Below are positions 28,689 to 36,949 of a stretch of 64,000 bases of DNA, one piece after another. Under the pieces are notes generated by a model. The model was not told where the DNA came from. It did not search any database and worked only from the letters and a program-made list of their open reading frames with translations. The stretch comes from JAKRSE01 sp943369295 (GTDB taxonomy: Bacteria > Armatimonadota > Fimbriimonadia > Fimbriimonadales > Fimbriimonadaceae), in contig CALRMU020000001.1 in the NCBI GenBank assembly GCA_943369295.1, positions 930,001 through 994,000 on the forward strand, in the 5' to 3' direction. Positions within the stretch are counted from its first letter, which is position 1, and each line of letters starts with the position of its first letter. The translations under genes were made by a program, and so were the position numbers.

Positions 28689-29629
28689 TTAAGGGCCTCT
28701 GCGATAGTCTTGAGGTTGTGCCTCAAAGCTCCCACATAGGTTCCTTCTGGTGTGCCTTCGTCGCCCAGAGCGTCGGAGAAAAGGGTTCCACCCAGCTTGA
28801 TCGATCTGCCCTTGGCTTCGACAGCTTTCTTCAGAGCCTCGATTGTGCTGGGGCTGACACTGGTTTCGACAAAGACGGCTCTTACATTTTTGTCAATCGC
28901 CAGCTTGGCCAGATTGCTGATCGAAGCGGCAGAGGCTTCAGTTGCCGTGCTGATGCCCTGAATGCCATGAACTTCAACTTCAAATTCCCGACCCAGGTAG
29001 GCAAAGGCATCATGGGCCGTCATCAAAACCCGTGATTCTTTCGGAATCTTAGCGAATTGAGTCTTACTCTCTTCTTCAACCTGCTTGACTTCTGCCACCC
29101 ATGCTTCCAGCCTTGATTCTGATCCTCTGATGTTGGGGGCAGCTGCGGTCAAAACTCGCTGAACTCCCTGGCCGGCCTTGATCCAGAGTCTGGGCGAAAA
29201 CCACACGTGAGGATCAACGCTGTGTCCGTCTCCATCAGCCTTGATCAAATCATCTGGCTTTAAGACATCCTGCACCATGATCACTTTGCGGCCCTGTCTG
29301 CGCAGTCCTTCAATAGCTTCCATCAGCCTGCCTTCCAAACCCAGCCCGTGGGCGAGCACCACATCGGCATCGCGCAGGTTGTTTAGGTCAGAAGGTGTGG
29401 CTCGGTAGGTGTGAGGGTCAACCCCTGGCCCCATGAGCACGACGACTTCTGCTTCATTGCCAGCAAGAACTCGGGCGAGGTCGCCCAGGTATCCCGTCGT
29501 CGCGGTGATTTTTGGCCTGCGACCAGAGCTCTTTGTATTGGAATCGGTGGAAGCTGGCTCACTACATCCAGCCACCAAAAGAAAGACCGCCAGTGATAAC
29601 AGGATCAGAAAATGTCGCATAGTGGTCAT
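28685..29629 (-). CDS. Metal-binding lipoprotein of the ABC importer (ZnuA/TroA/MntA family)
   Basis: The 314-residue protein has a lipoprotein signal (LLSLAVFLLVAGC) that anchors it by the Cys. Cluster A-1 metal-binding positions are His in DPHTYRATPSD, His in DPHVWFSPRLW, the position in TAHDAFAYLGREF, and Asp in LFSDALGDEG. A short acidic DGDGHS loop is present, without the long His-rich loop of many ZnuA proteins, which favours Mn or Fe over Zn, though not decisively. ATG codons at 29629 and 29620 are possible starts. It is first in the operon, directly behind a 22-bp palindromic operator. Confidence 0.92.
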   Translation of the reverse strand: MTTMRHFLILLSLAVFLLVAGCSEPASTDSNTKSSGRRPKITATTGYLGDLARVLAGNEAEVVVLMGPGVDPHTYRATPSDLNNLRDADVVLAHGLGLEGRLMEAIEGLRRQGRKVIMVQDVLKPDDLIKADGDGHSVDPHVWFSPRLWIKAGQGVQRVLTAAAPNIRGSESRLEAWVAEVKQVEEESKTQFAKIPKESRVLMTAHDAFAYLGREFEVEVHGIQGISTATEASAASISNLAKLAIDKNVRAVFVETSVSPSTIEALKKAVEAKGRSIKLGGTLFSDALGDEGTPEGTYVGALRHNLKTIAEALK

Positions 29630-29637
29630 TCAACCAA

Positions 29638-29659
29638 AAAGTTAGTCTTGCCTAACTTT
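29638..29659. promoter_or_regulatory. 22-bp palindromic operator, DtxR/MntR-like
   Basis: AAAGTTAG and CTAACTTT form perfect 8-bp inverted arms with a 6-nt centre, 8 bp ahead of the importer's first gene. The core TTAG...CTAA resembles DtxR/IdeR/MntR family boxes, which repress metal uptake when the metal is sufficient. The cognate regulator may be the winged-helix tail of the operon's last gene. Confidence 0.65.
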
Positions 29660-29768
29660 ACCGCTTTTGACGTCAGATCGTCAGCAAAAATCTCGCCCGC
29701 TTTTGCGGTCCTGGGCCGATCAGGTTGGTTTTCGGCACTACACCTGTTCAAAACCCCCTTGGGCGGTC

Positions 29769-30458
29769 ATGATTAAGAGGATGTCGGGCACCCAAGCAGA
29801 TCACTCACCAGGGAATCACGGCGAGGCAGTTCCTCTCTCTGAAGTGATTGCAGATGCCTTCAGCCTGAAGGAAGGTGAATCGACCACCCTTGGCGAAGTG
29901 CTTGGCAAGGCAGCCGAGAGGGGTTACGGCCTCCTTATCGTTCTGGTCAGCCTTCCCGTCGTTGCTCCATTTACTCCGCCAGGACTCTCCATTCCATTCG
30001 GACTTCTGCTGCTCGGCTTGGCTATCCAGCTGATCATGAAGAAGCCAGCTCCTTTGATTCCAAAGTGGGTGGCAGGACGTAAAATCAAGGCTTCTCACCG
30101 GCAGGCCAAGTTCGTTGGCTGGATGGTGAAGACCTCTAAGTTCTTCGAAAAATTTCTCCGTCCCCGCATGACCTTCATGTTTAAGGGCTGGCCCTTTTAC
30201 GCCATTTTGGTTCCGGCATTGGTCATCGGCGGGGTTGTCATGCTGGCACCCTTGCCAGTGGTCAACTCGGTGTCATCTGGTGCGGCTCTGCTTATCGGCT
30301 TGGCTCTGCTTGAAGATGACGGGTTCTTTGCTCTGCTTGGCATCCTTGCCTCGCTGGTTTTGCTGGTTCTTACAATTGCCTTTATCTGGGCCATCGCCAC
30401 CTATGGCATGGATGGCATCAAGATCGTAGAAGATTTCATCAAGGGAAGAGGCCGGTAG
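29769..30458 (+). CDS. ExoD-family membrane protein
   Basis: The 229-residue protein matches the exopolysaccharide synthesis ExoD family: an N-terminal LSEVIADAFSLKEGESTTLG helix, then LLIVLVSLPVVAPFTPPGLS with the family's Pro-rich loop, PLIPKWVAGRKI, and further membrane helices near the C-terminus. ExoD is linked to exopolysaccharide production and alkali tolerance in rhizobia, but its biochemical role is unknown. ATG codons at 29769 and 29781 are both possible; the frame is open to 29667, which overlaps the divergent promoter region. It is divergent from the metal importer. Confidence 0.82.
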   Translation: MIKRMSGTQADHSPGNHGEAVPLSEVIADAFSLKEGESTTLGEVLGKAAERGYGLLIVLVSLPVVAPFTPPGLSIPFGLLLLGLAIQLIMKKPAPLIPKWVAGRKIKASHRQAKFVGWMVKTSKFFEKFLRPRMTFMFKGWPFYAILVPALVIGGVVMLAPLPVVNSVSSGAALLIGLALLEDDGFFALLGILASLVLLVLTIAFIWAIATYGMDGIKIVEDFIKGRGR

Positions 30459-30783
30459 GCAGACTTTTTGAGTTGACTGAGCTTAGAGATTCAGCACTTG
30501 GGAACGTTCAGCGATCAGAGAGAAAACCGCCAAACTAAATCTTCCCCTTCCTGGGAAGGGATCGAGGGGTTGGGATTTCTCATCTTCTAGCGAGCTTGGC
30601 AAAAACAAAAGGCAGCCACAACCGGGAACTCTGCCGCTAATCCTGCAAATGGGTGGCAGGGGATGGCCCGAAGGGCAGCCCCTGAACTCAAAATTCTTTT
30701 GCGGCGCAAATTCTATCGTGACTTCCTAGACCCTGCAATAGAAATTCAAATGTGGATCATGTCTGCGTGAGTTCAAGGATAAT

Positions 30784-30819
30784 CCGGGGCTGCTGCTCAT
30801 CCTTCGCAGCCATCCCCGG
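30784..30819 (+). repeat. 36-nt hairpin dispersed repeat, copy 2
   Basis: Differs from the copy at 14092-14127 by one base and is followed by the same CACCC-type flank (GTCACCCTTT) as the copy at 45655-45690. Confidence 0.75.
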
Positions 30820-30894
30820 TCACCCTTTGAAGTGATAGCTAGCGCTCCTAAGCAAGTCAATGCTGAAAAGTAGGGTGGGAAATCGTCCGGGCCA

Positions 30895-30985
30895 CCCCCT
30901 TCGAGTGGCCCCGAGGCACGAGGGGACGCTCGATGGGGAGAAAAATGACACCCTCTTCCCGGGAAGAGGGACGGGGTGATGGCTC
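30895..30985 (+). repeat. Two-hairpin dispersed repeat, copy 2
   Basis: Shares CGAGTGGCCCCGAGG, CACGAGGGGACGCTCGATGG and GACACCCTCTTCCCGGGAAG with the copy at 13911-13999, in the same order and spacing. Differences fall mostly in loops or keep the pairing. Confidence 0.75.
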
Positions 30986-31070
30986 AATCGCTCGGTCTGG
31001 TTGAGTCGCCACGTCATTCCTGACTGAGCAAAGTTGGGCCAGGCCACGAGTGATCATGTTGAGGCATCAG

Positions 31071-31098
31071 CGGTTCGTGGGTTTCACCTACGCCACCC
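31071..31098 (-). repeat. GTGGGTGAAACCCAC hairpin repeat, inverted copy
   Basis: The reverse complement of the units at 21916-21943 and 32871-32898, with a few substitutions, one of which weakens the stem. Confidence 0.65.
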
Positions 31099-31230
31099 CG
31101 AGACACTCCCTTCGAGTGGCCCCTTCGAACGAGGGGACGCTCACAGAGGGAACATCATCAGGCTTCCAACTGGGGAGAATGCTCCCCCTCCATCCCGGTA
31201 CACTCGTAGAACTAAAAAAGGGGATCGAAG

Positions 31231-32397
31231 ATGATTCGTTACGTCAGCCTGGGCCAGCTTCCCGCTAAAAAGCACATTCAATTCCGTCAGCCAGATGGAA
31301 GCCTTTACGCCGAGCAGCTCTTTTCCACCAGGGGCTTTGATGGCCCCCTCTCGACCCTCTATCACATCAACCTCCCGACCGAAGTTTCCGGCTGGGAAGA
31401 CCTGGGTCACGTTCGCCCGACTTACCTTGAAGACGAGCCCCTAAGGCACAGGCACCTTTTGACCGGCGACATGGCTCCCCACGGAGACGCAATCACCGGA
31501 CGAATCCCCTTGATGGGCAACCAGGATCTGGTCTGGCACCAGATCAAGCCAGCCGAGCAGATGGTCCACTTTTTTAAGAATGCCGAAGCCGATGAAGTGC
31601 TGTTTATGCACGATGGCTCTGGCATCTTGGAGACCATGTACGGCGATGTGGCTTTCCGCCCAGGAGACTATCTGGTCATCCCCCGAGGCACGATTTGGAA
31701 GCTAGTTTTCGATGAACTGCCTGTTCGAATGCTGACCTTTGAAAGCAACGGACCAGTGACTACTCCTCGCCGTTACCGCAACGAATACGGCCAGATGCTG
31801 GAGCATGCACCCTTTACCGAGCGAGACTTCCGCCCGCCTCATGAGCTGAAAACTCACGATGTGAAAGGCGAGTACAAGGTTATCGTTCAGGCCAGGGGAA
31901 GACACACCCTCTATAGCTATCCCTTCCATCCTTTTGACGTTGTCGGCTGGGATGGCTACGTCTACCCGATCGCGTTTAACATCAACGATTTTCAGCCGAT
32001 CACGGGCAAGCTGCACATGCCCCCGCCGATCCACCAAACCTTTGCCTGCCACAACTTTGTAATCTGCAGCTTCTGCCCGAGGATGCTGGATTACCACCCC
32101 GACGCGATTGTTGTTCCCTACAACCATTCGAATGTGGATTCGGATGAGGTCTTGTACTACTGCAACGACAAGTTCGGCTCACGCAAGGGAATCAAGGAAG
32201 GCTCGATTACGGTACATCCACTGGGAATCCCTCACGGCCCCCAGCCCGGCGCGGTCGAGGCAACCATCGGCCACACCCAGACTCAAGAACTGGCCGTCAT
32301 GGTGGATACCTTCCACCCTCTCAAGCTGACGAGACAGGCTCTGGAATTGGAAGATCCTGACTACTGGAAGTCTTGGCAGGTTCACGGAAAGGGTTAG
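31231..32397 (+). CDS. hmgA: Homogentisate 1,2-dioxygenase
   Basis: The Fe(II) enzyme opens the ring of homogentisate to maleylacetoacetate in tyrosine and phenylalanine breakdown. The 388-residue protein has the family layout: an N-terminal beta domain with DEVLFMHDGSGILET and VIPRGTIWKL, and a C-terminal cupin with VPYNHSNVDSDEVLYY and HPLGIPHGPQPG, which carry the iron-binding His and Glu residues. AAAAGGGGATC precedes the ATG. No other tyrosine-catabolism gene (hpd, maiA, fahA) is in the window, so the gene stands alone between two repeat-rich gaps. Confidence 0.93.
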   Translation: MIRYVSLGQLPAKKHIQFRQPDGSLYAEQLFSTRGFDGPLSTLYHINLPTEVSGWEDLGHVRPTYLEDEPLRHRHLLTGDMAPHGDAITGRIPLMGNQDLVWHQIKPAEQMVHFFKNAEADEVLFMHDGSGILETMYGDVAFRPGDYLVIPRGTIWKLVFDELPVRMLTFESNGPVTTPRRYRNEYGQMLEHAPFTERDFRPPHELKTHDVKGEYKVIVQARGRHTLYSYPFHPFDVVGWDGYVYPIAFNINDFQPITGKLHMPPPIHQTFACHNFVICSFCPRMLDYHPDAIVVPYNHSNVDSDEVLYYCNDKFGSRKGIKEGSITVHPLGIPHGPQPGAVEATIGHTQTQELAVMVDTFHPLKLTRQALELEDPDYWKSWQVHGKG

Positions 32398-32410
32398 GAC
32401 ATTGGTACGT

Positions 32411-32457
32411 GAAGAAGAGAAGACACCCTGGCAGGGCCAGGGTGTCTTCTCTTCTTC
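32411..32457 (+). terminator. Terminator hairpin of hmgA
   Basis: A perfect 22-bp stem (32411-32432 with 32436-32457) with a 3-nt loop, 13 bp after the hmgA stop. The 3' arm is T-rich (TCTTCTCTTCTTC), with no separate T-run. Confidence 0.85.
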
Positions 32458-32870
32458 TGCACTCTGATGCGGGCCACTTTAAAGGGCTGTCAGATGAAGA
32501 GTCCGTGATCGCACTGGGTGATCGCACTGGCGCTGCCAGTGGCACAAATTTCTTCAAAGGCTTATTCTTTTTAGACACAGAAAGGGTGGCCCGTTCTATC
32601 CGCGACGAAGGAGCGGTAGGGCGATATAGGGGCAATTTGGAGCCTGCTATTCCCGCTGTTCTTTTATGTTCTGAAGGGGTGGCTGGGGATGGCTCCGAGG
32701 TACGAGGAGCAGCCCCAGAAGTAGCGCATTCCTCCTTTATTGCTATCCCGATCTTCCCTCGCAAGCTCGGGCCAGAACGGGGCACCGAAACTCATGTGGA
32801 GCAAGGTCTCGTGGCTAGAATCTACGACGAAGTTGTTTCGTCAAGCCGGCGAGAGTCCTGATTATTGGTC

Positions 32871-32898
32871 TGGGTGGCGTGGGTGAAACCCACGAACG
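32871..32898 (+). repeat. GTGGGTGAAACCCAC hairpin repeat, copy 2
   Basis: Identical over 28 nt to the unit at 21916-21943. It is followed by GAGTCAGCGGGC, a string also found at 21717-21726 and 21996-22006 beside the other copy. Confidence 0.75.
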
Positions 32899-33016
32899 GA
32901 GTCAGCGGGCGAGTCGTTAAAGAACTCTGCTGCTATCAGGCAGACCTGATCAGTCCTCATTAAGTAGGGCAGCACAACTCAACCGAGTATCTCGCAGTCA
33001 AGGGTATCGTGATGAG

Positions 33017-33364
33017 GTGGAAGAGAAACCTGTAGTCGTTTTCAACTTGGAAAGTCCTGCCATCACAATCCGAGGTCTGTTTATTTTTTCCTGGATCCTC
33101 ACGATTCTTATTCCTTTCCCATTCATCAACTACTTTGTTGAAAAAGATAAAATGGAAAAAGTCTTGCTGCCTTATCAACCGATTCTGAAGTCCATGGCAG
33201 ACCCAGTCAATTTCCATGGCCAAAGGTTGCAGAATGCTTGGCTTATCGCGATCGGGCTGATCTTCGCTGCGCTTCTGTTAAGAACCCTCGCCCACTTTCT
33301 CTCGGCCGCTGTAGGACTGCCTCAGAAGAAAGAGCCGAAAACAGAACTGAGTGAAAAGGGTTAA
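33017..33364 (+). CDS. Small two-helix membrane protein, hypothetical
   Basis: The 115-residue frame starts at a GTG and encodes two clear membrane segments (GLFIFSWILTILIPFPFINY and AWLIAIGLIFAALLLRTLAH) separated by a charged loop, with a charged tail (QKKEPKTELSEKG). This regular topology argues for a real gene although no family is recognised and the Shine-Dalgarno sequence is weak (GATGAG). Its end overlaps the convergent gene by 4 bp. Confidence 0.55.
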   Translation: MEEKPVVVFNLESPAITIRGLFIFSWILTILIPFPFINYFVEKDKMEKVLLPYQPILKSMADPVNFHGQRLQNAWLIAIGLIFAALLLRTLAHFLSAAVGLPQKKEPKTELSEKG

Positions 33365-33783
33365 TCCAGATAACCAGCCGCATCAGCCAATTGAGGATAA
33401 TCCCGCCGAGTCAGCTTGCTGACCGCCGTCCCCGCATCACGACGCGAGATGCGCAGGTGAAGAACCAGGTACTCCCTGGCTGATACCAGCAGACGCCGGT
33501 CGCCAGACTGTGCCGCAGAGTCAATAAGGTTCATGACGTGAGCCAGCTCATTATCGGGAATCGGCAGAATCCGCCTCTTTTTACTGGCGATCAGGCGCCC
33601 CACAATCTGAATGATCCCCAGCACAAAGGCAAGAGCTAAAGCAATCCAAGGGCCGTAAAACTGAGCCAGGCCGGAAACCCAGAGGACTCCGTAACAGAGA
33701 ATCAGCGCTAGAACCTGGCCAATGGCAAGGCCCACAAACCACCGTGAGGGGGGCGGCCAGGATGGAGCGAGGTCGAGATTCAT
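33361..33783 (-). CDS. Small membrane protein with cytoplasmic tail, hypothetical
   Basis: The 140-residue protein has two membrane helices (about 17-36 and 43-63), then a soluble part of about 75 residues with a basic KKRR and helices (NELAHVMNLIDSAAQSGDRR, LLVSAREYLVLHLRISRRDA). No family is recognised. It lies 19 bp downstream of tmk on the same strand and is probably co-transcribed with it. Confidence 0.7.
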   Translation of the reverse strand: MNLDLAPSWPPPSRWFVGLAIGQVLALILCYGVLWVSGLAQFYGPWIALALAFVLGIIQIVGRLIASKKRRILPIPDNELAHVMNLIDSAAQSGDRRLLVSAREYLVLHLRISRRDAGTAVSKLTRRDYPQLADAAGYLD

Positions 33784-33802
33784 GCTGCTCTGTTAAAAAA
33801 CA

Positions 33803-34417
33803 TCATGCCATGCGAGAGGCTATGGCGTCCAGCACCTGGTCGGCCACCTGGTCTGGTCCAAGAGAAGCATTGATCTTCACCCACCTTTCTGGATCAAGCT
33901 CTGCTTCTTCAGCAAACCCCTGCGCGATTCTTTTTTGGAAATCTAAACCTTCCTTGTCCATGCGGTTTTGTTCTTCGGCTCGTTCTGGGCGTTCCAGCCG
34001 GGCCGCGGCAAGTTCTGGGTCGATGACGAACAGCAGGGTGACGTCTGGCCTCAACCCTTCCGTCGCCAGCATGTTGAGTTCACGAAGCCGCTCCCGATCC
34101 AAGCCGCGTCCTGCCCCTTGGTAGACAGTTGTTGAATCTCCGTATCGATCGCACAGCACAACAACTCCGGAATCCAACGCGGGGCGAATGACTGTAGAGA
34201 CATGCTCAGTCCGGTCGGCGAGGAAAAGAAAGACTTCCGCCCACGGAGTCATCGGGCCGCCATCGAGCAGCACTTGGCGGATTTTGTGTTTAAGGTAGGG
34301 CGAGCCCGGTTCTTTAGTGACCAGAACCTTGTGTCCGGCGGCTTCCAGCTTAGCCGCAACACTTTTGAGGGCGGTCGTTTTTCCTGCGCCATCGGGCCCC
34401 TCGAAAGTGACGAACAT
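33803..34417 (-). CDS. tmk: Thymidylate kinase
   Basis: The enzyme phosphorylates dTMP to dTDP. From the ATG at 34417 the 204-residue protein starts MFVTFEGPDGAGKTT, containing the P-loop. It has TKEPGSP, FLFLADRTEHV, the DRYGDSTTVYQG motif and, as the lid, RLERPERAEEQNRMDKEGLD. Length is normal for bacterial Tmk. The frame runs upstream to 34774 but there overlaps the divergent RNase H gene, so the short start is right. Only 27 bp separate the two divergent starts. Confidence 0.95.
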   Translation of the reverse strand: MFVTFEGPDGAGKTTALKSVAAKLEAAGHKVLVTKEPGSPYLKHKIRQVLLDGGPMTPWAEVFLFLADRTEHVSTVIRPALDSGVVVLCDRYGDSTTVYQGAGRGLDRERLRELNMLATEGLRPDVTLLFVIDPELAAARLERPERAEEQNRMDKEGLDFQKRIAQGFAEEAELDPERWVKINASLGPDQVADQVLDAIASRMA

Positions 34418-34444
34418 GCCTGAGAGGATATCCTGCCCGGGCCG

Positions 34445-35074
34445 ATGGATGAAGGGAGAATTGGGGTCGATGAAAGCGGCAAAGGGGATTATTTTGGTCC
34501 TCTGGTGATCGCCGCCTGTTTTGTAGCCCCCTGGCACGAGGCCGAATTGGAAGGGGTGAAGGACAGCAAAAAGCTGACCGACCTTCAGGCAAAGCGCCTT
34601 GCCATCCAAATCAAAAAGACTTGTCCTTATGAGGTTTTGGTTGTCGGACCAGCCAAGTACAACGAACTCTATCTTAAGATCAAGAACCTTAACCGCCTGC
34701 TTGAATGGGGCCATGCCAAGGCCATTGAAGGGGTTCTGGCCAAGCAGGAAGCCAAGCTGGCCATCTCGGACCAATTCGCAAAACCCGCCGGCCTGAAAGG
34801 AGTTTTGGCCAGAAAGGGAATCGACATTGAGCTGATAAGCATGGTGCGGGCAGAAAGTGATCTGGCTGTGGCAGCGGCTTCAATTCTGGCCCGCGCGGCA
34901 TTTTTGGAAAAGCTTGAATCTTTAGGAACAGAAGCTGGAATGGTGCTCCCTAAAGGAGCAGGAAGCCCAATTCCTCCGGCTGGAAGAAAGCTTGTTCAGA
35001 CCCTGGGGCCGGAAGCCCTGGGCAGATTTGCCAAGCTGCATTTCAAGACCACAGGTCAGATTCTCGGCTCGTAG
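34445..35074 (+). CDS. rnhC: Ribonuclease HIII, short form without N-terminal domain
   Basis: The enzyme cleaves RNA in RNA-DNA hybrids. The start IGVDESGKGDYFGPLV is diagnostic of RNase HIII rather than HII, and the family's acidic residues appear as Asp-Glu there, in KDSKKL and in RAESDLAVAAASILAR. At 209 residues it is about 100 shorter than B. subtilis RnhC, because the TBP-like N-terminal substrate-binding domain is missing. The start cannot lie further upstream, because tmk begins 27 bp away on the other strand. It is followed 8 bp later by the photolyase gene. Confidence 0.88.
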   Translation: MDEGRIGVDESGKGDYFGPLVIAACFVAPWHEAELEGVKDSKKLTDLQAKRLAIQIKKTCPYEVLVVGPAKYNELYLKIKNLNRLLEWGHAKAIEGVLAKQEAKLAISDQFAKPAGLKGVLARKGIDIELISMVRAESDLAVAAASILARAAFLEKLESLGTEAGMVLPKGAGSPIPPAGRKLVQTLGPEALGRFAKLHFKTTGQILGS

Positions 35075-35082
35075 AGCACAGG

Positions 35083-36504
35083 GTGGGGCAGGAAGGACTT
35101 TCTGTATGCTGGATTCGCCGTGACCTAAGGGTTCACGATCATCGCGCCTTGTTCGAGGCTTGCGCTTCGGGCAGTCGGGTCGCAGTCGTGTTTGTCTTCG
35201 ACAAGGTGATTTTGGACGCCCTTTCTGACAAAAAAGACCGACGCCTCACTTTCATCCTTGAGTCATTGAGAGAAGTTGATTCCGCCTTGCGGTCTAGGGG
35301 GTCTCGGCTTCTTGTTCTGCACGGAGACCCTCTGGAAGAGATTCCTCGCCTCGCCGTTCAGTTTGAGGCAAGGGCCGTTTATGCCAATCACGATGACGAC
35401 CCCTACGCGATTGAGCGGGATCGGGAGGTTTCTAAGCGACTCGCCGAAGATGGCCGTCATCTTAGAACCTTTAAAGACTGCGTCGTTTTTGAGAAAGACG
35501 AGGTTTTGAACCAATCGGGGACTGAGTTTAAGGTCTACACCCCCTACAGCAAGGCTTGGAAAGCCAAGCTGACTCAGACTGACTATCAATCCTACGATCC
35601 TGATCTCTCCCGTCTGGCTTCTGCCCTGCCTGAACATCTGGCACCCTTCCGCGAATACGAAGATATTGGCTTCGTCAAAAACGACCTGTGGCTGGAGCCT
35701 GGTGCAACCGGAGGTCAAGACCGATTGGCTCGGTTCCTTGATAAGATGCCTAGCTACGGTGAGACCCGCGACATCCCCAGCATTGAAGGGACGAGCGGCC
35801 TTTCAGTCCACCTTCGGCATGGCACAGTTTCTATCCGCGAGTGTGTGCGAGCGGCTCTTTCCCAAAACGGAAAAGGGGCAGAGAAGTGGCTGAACGAGCT
35901 GATCTGGCGCGAGTTCTATCACATGATCCTCGCCCGGTTCCCTCATGTCGTAGATCGGCCCTTCCAACCTCAATACGCCCAGCTTGAGTGGCCCGGAACC
36001 GAGGATGTGTTCGAACTTTGGAAAGCAGGGAAGACGGGTTTTCCAATTGTCGATGCCGCCATGAGGTGCCTGGTCGCGACTGGCTGGATGCACAACAGGC
36101 TCCGCATGATCGCCGCCTCGTTTTTGACCAAAGATTTGATGGTCGATTGGAGGAAGGGTGAAGCCTGGTTCGCAGAGACTTTGCTTGATTTCGAGCTGGC
36201 AAGCAACAATGGCGGCTGGCAGTGGTCGGCTTCGATGGGAGTTGATGCCCAGCCTTACTTTAGAATCTTTAACCCCAAGCTCCAGAGCTTAAAGTTCGAT
36301 CCTGAAGGCAGGTTTATTCGAGAATGGTGCCCCGAACTGGCCGGTTTTTCTGACTCTGAAATTCACGTTCCGGGCGAGAATCCCCTCATGGTTCAGATGG
36401 CTGCAGGGTGTATTGTTGGAGAGAATTATCCCTTGCCAATCGTGGACCACCACGTTCAAAAGGATCTGGCTATCAACCTTCTGCGTGTGGAAAAAAAGGG
36501 TTGA
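35083..36504 (+). CDS. phr: Deoxyribodipyrimidine photolyase
   Basis: The flavoprotein repairs UV-induced cyclobutane pyrimidine dimers with blue light. The 473-residue protein has the N-terminal antenna-binding domain (WIRRDLRVHDHRALFEA, LLVLHGDPLEEI) and the FAD domain with HLRHGTVSIRE, LIWREFYHMIL, TGFPIVDAAMRCLVATGWMH, and NGGWQWSASMGVDAQPYFRI, in which the tryptophans of the electron-transfer chain fall. The GTG at 35083 is 8 bp after the RNase H stop, so the two DNA-repair-related genes form a unit. Confidence 0.94.
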   Translation: MGQEGLSVCWIRRDLRVHDHRALFEACASGSRVAVVFVFDKVILDALSDKKDRRLTFILESLREVDSALRSRGSRLLVLHGDPLEEIPRLAVQFEARAVYANHDDDPYAIERDREVSKRLAEDGRHLRTFKDCVVFEKDEVLNQSGTEFKVYTPYSKAWKAKLTQTDYQSYDPDLSRLASALPEHLAPFREYEDIGFVKNDLWLEPGATGGQDRLARFLDKMPSYGETRDIPSIEGTSGLSVHLRHGTVSIRECVRAALSQNGKGAEKWLNELIWREFYHMILARFPHVVDRPFQPQYAQLEWPGTEDVFELWKAGKTGFPIVDAAMRCLVATGWMHNRLRMIAASFLTKDLMVDWRKGEAWFAETLLDFELASNNGGWQWSASMGVDAQPYFRIFNPKLQSLKFDPEGRFIREWCPELAGFSDSEIHVPGENPLMVQMAAGCIVGENYPLPIVDHHVQKDLAINLLRVEKKG

Positions 36505-36555
36505 TTTCAGTCTGGAAGCTAGACACACGTCTGGTTAAAGGGGTAACTTGCCGGC

Positions 36556-36945
36556 ATGAAATTGGATGCCATTGGAGTGATCGTTAAGGACCTCTCGGCT
36601 GCCGTAAAGTTCTACCGAAAGCTTGGTTTGGAATTCCCCGATCCCGCTCCGGACGAAGATCATGTTGAAGCGGATGGTCCAGGAGGCTTGAGGATCATGC
36701 TAGATTCTGAGGCTTTGATGACTCAGCTGCTTCCTGATTGGAAGGCGCCAGTCGGGGGGCACAGGGTCGGATTGGCTTTCCTCTGCGATTCCCCGGCAGA
36801 AGTGGATTCTGTCTTTGCTGAACTTGTGGCCGATGGAGCAGGAGTTCTGAAGGAGCCTTTCGATGCTTTCTGGGGTCAAAGGTACGCGACGATTTCTGAT
36901 CCGAGCGGAAATCCGGTCGATCTCTTCGCGGCTTTGCCTGAATGA
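36556..36945 (+). CDS. VOC-superfamily (glyoxalase-like) protein
   Basis: The 129-residue protein has the paired beta-alpha-beta-beta-beta pattern of vicinal oxygen chelate proteins: AIGVIVKDLSAAVKFYRKLG at the start and a second half with RVGLAFLCDSPAEVDSVF and RYATISDPSGNPVDLFA. Such proteins include glyoxalases, dioxygenases and antibiotic-binding proteins. Function cannot be assigned. It ends 4 bp before the end of the convergent PIN gene. Confidence 0.88.
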   Translation: MKLDAIGVIVKDLSAAVKFYRKLGLEFPDPAPDEDHVEADGPGGLRIMLDSEALMTQLLPDWKAPVGGHRVGLAFLCDSPAEVDSVFAELVADGAGVLKEPFDAFWGQRYATISDPSGNPVDLFAALPE

Positions 36946-36949
36946 ACGG

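Larger units (their letters stand above)
30459..31230. repeat. Gene-free stretch rich in dispersed palindromic repeats
   Basis: About 770 bp with no credible gene. It contains a CAGGGGATGGCCC-type hairpin at 30657-30684, a 36-nt hairpin at 30784-30819, a two-hairpin unit at 30895-30985, an inverted GTGGGT hairpin at 31071-31098 and a half copy of the two-hairpin unit at 31108-31150. All have relatives elsewhere in this window. The promoter of the dioxygenase gene should lie in the last 80 bp. Confidence 0.7.
32398..33016. repeat. Gene-free stretch with terminator and palindromic repeats
   Basis: After the terminator at 32411-32457 come a CACTGGCGCTGCCAGTG palindrome at 32525-32541, a 36-nt hairpin relative at 32683-32718 and a GTGGGT hairpin at 32871-32898. 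Long frames on both strands cross this region but run through the palindromes and lack start signals. Confidence 0.7.

Noticed and set aside
32321..32861. Overlapping long frames on both strands after hmgA
   Set aside because: They run through the hmgA 3' end, its terminator and the dispersed palindromes, have atypical composition and no start signals.
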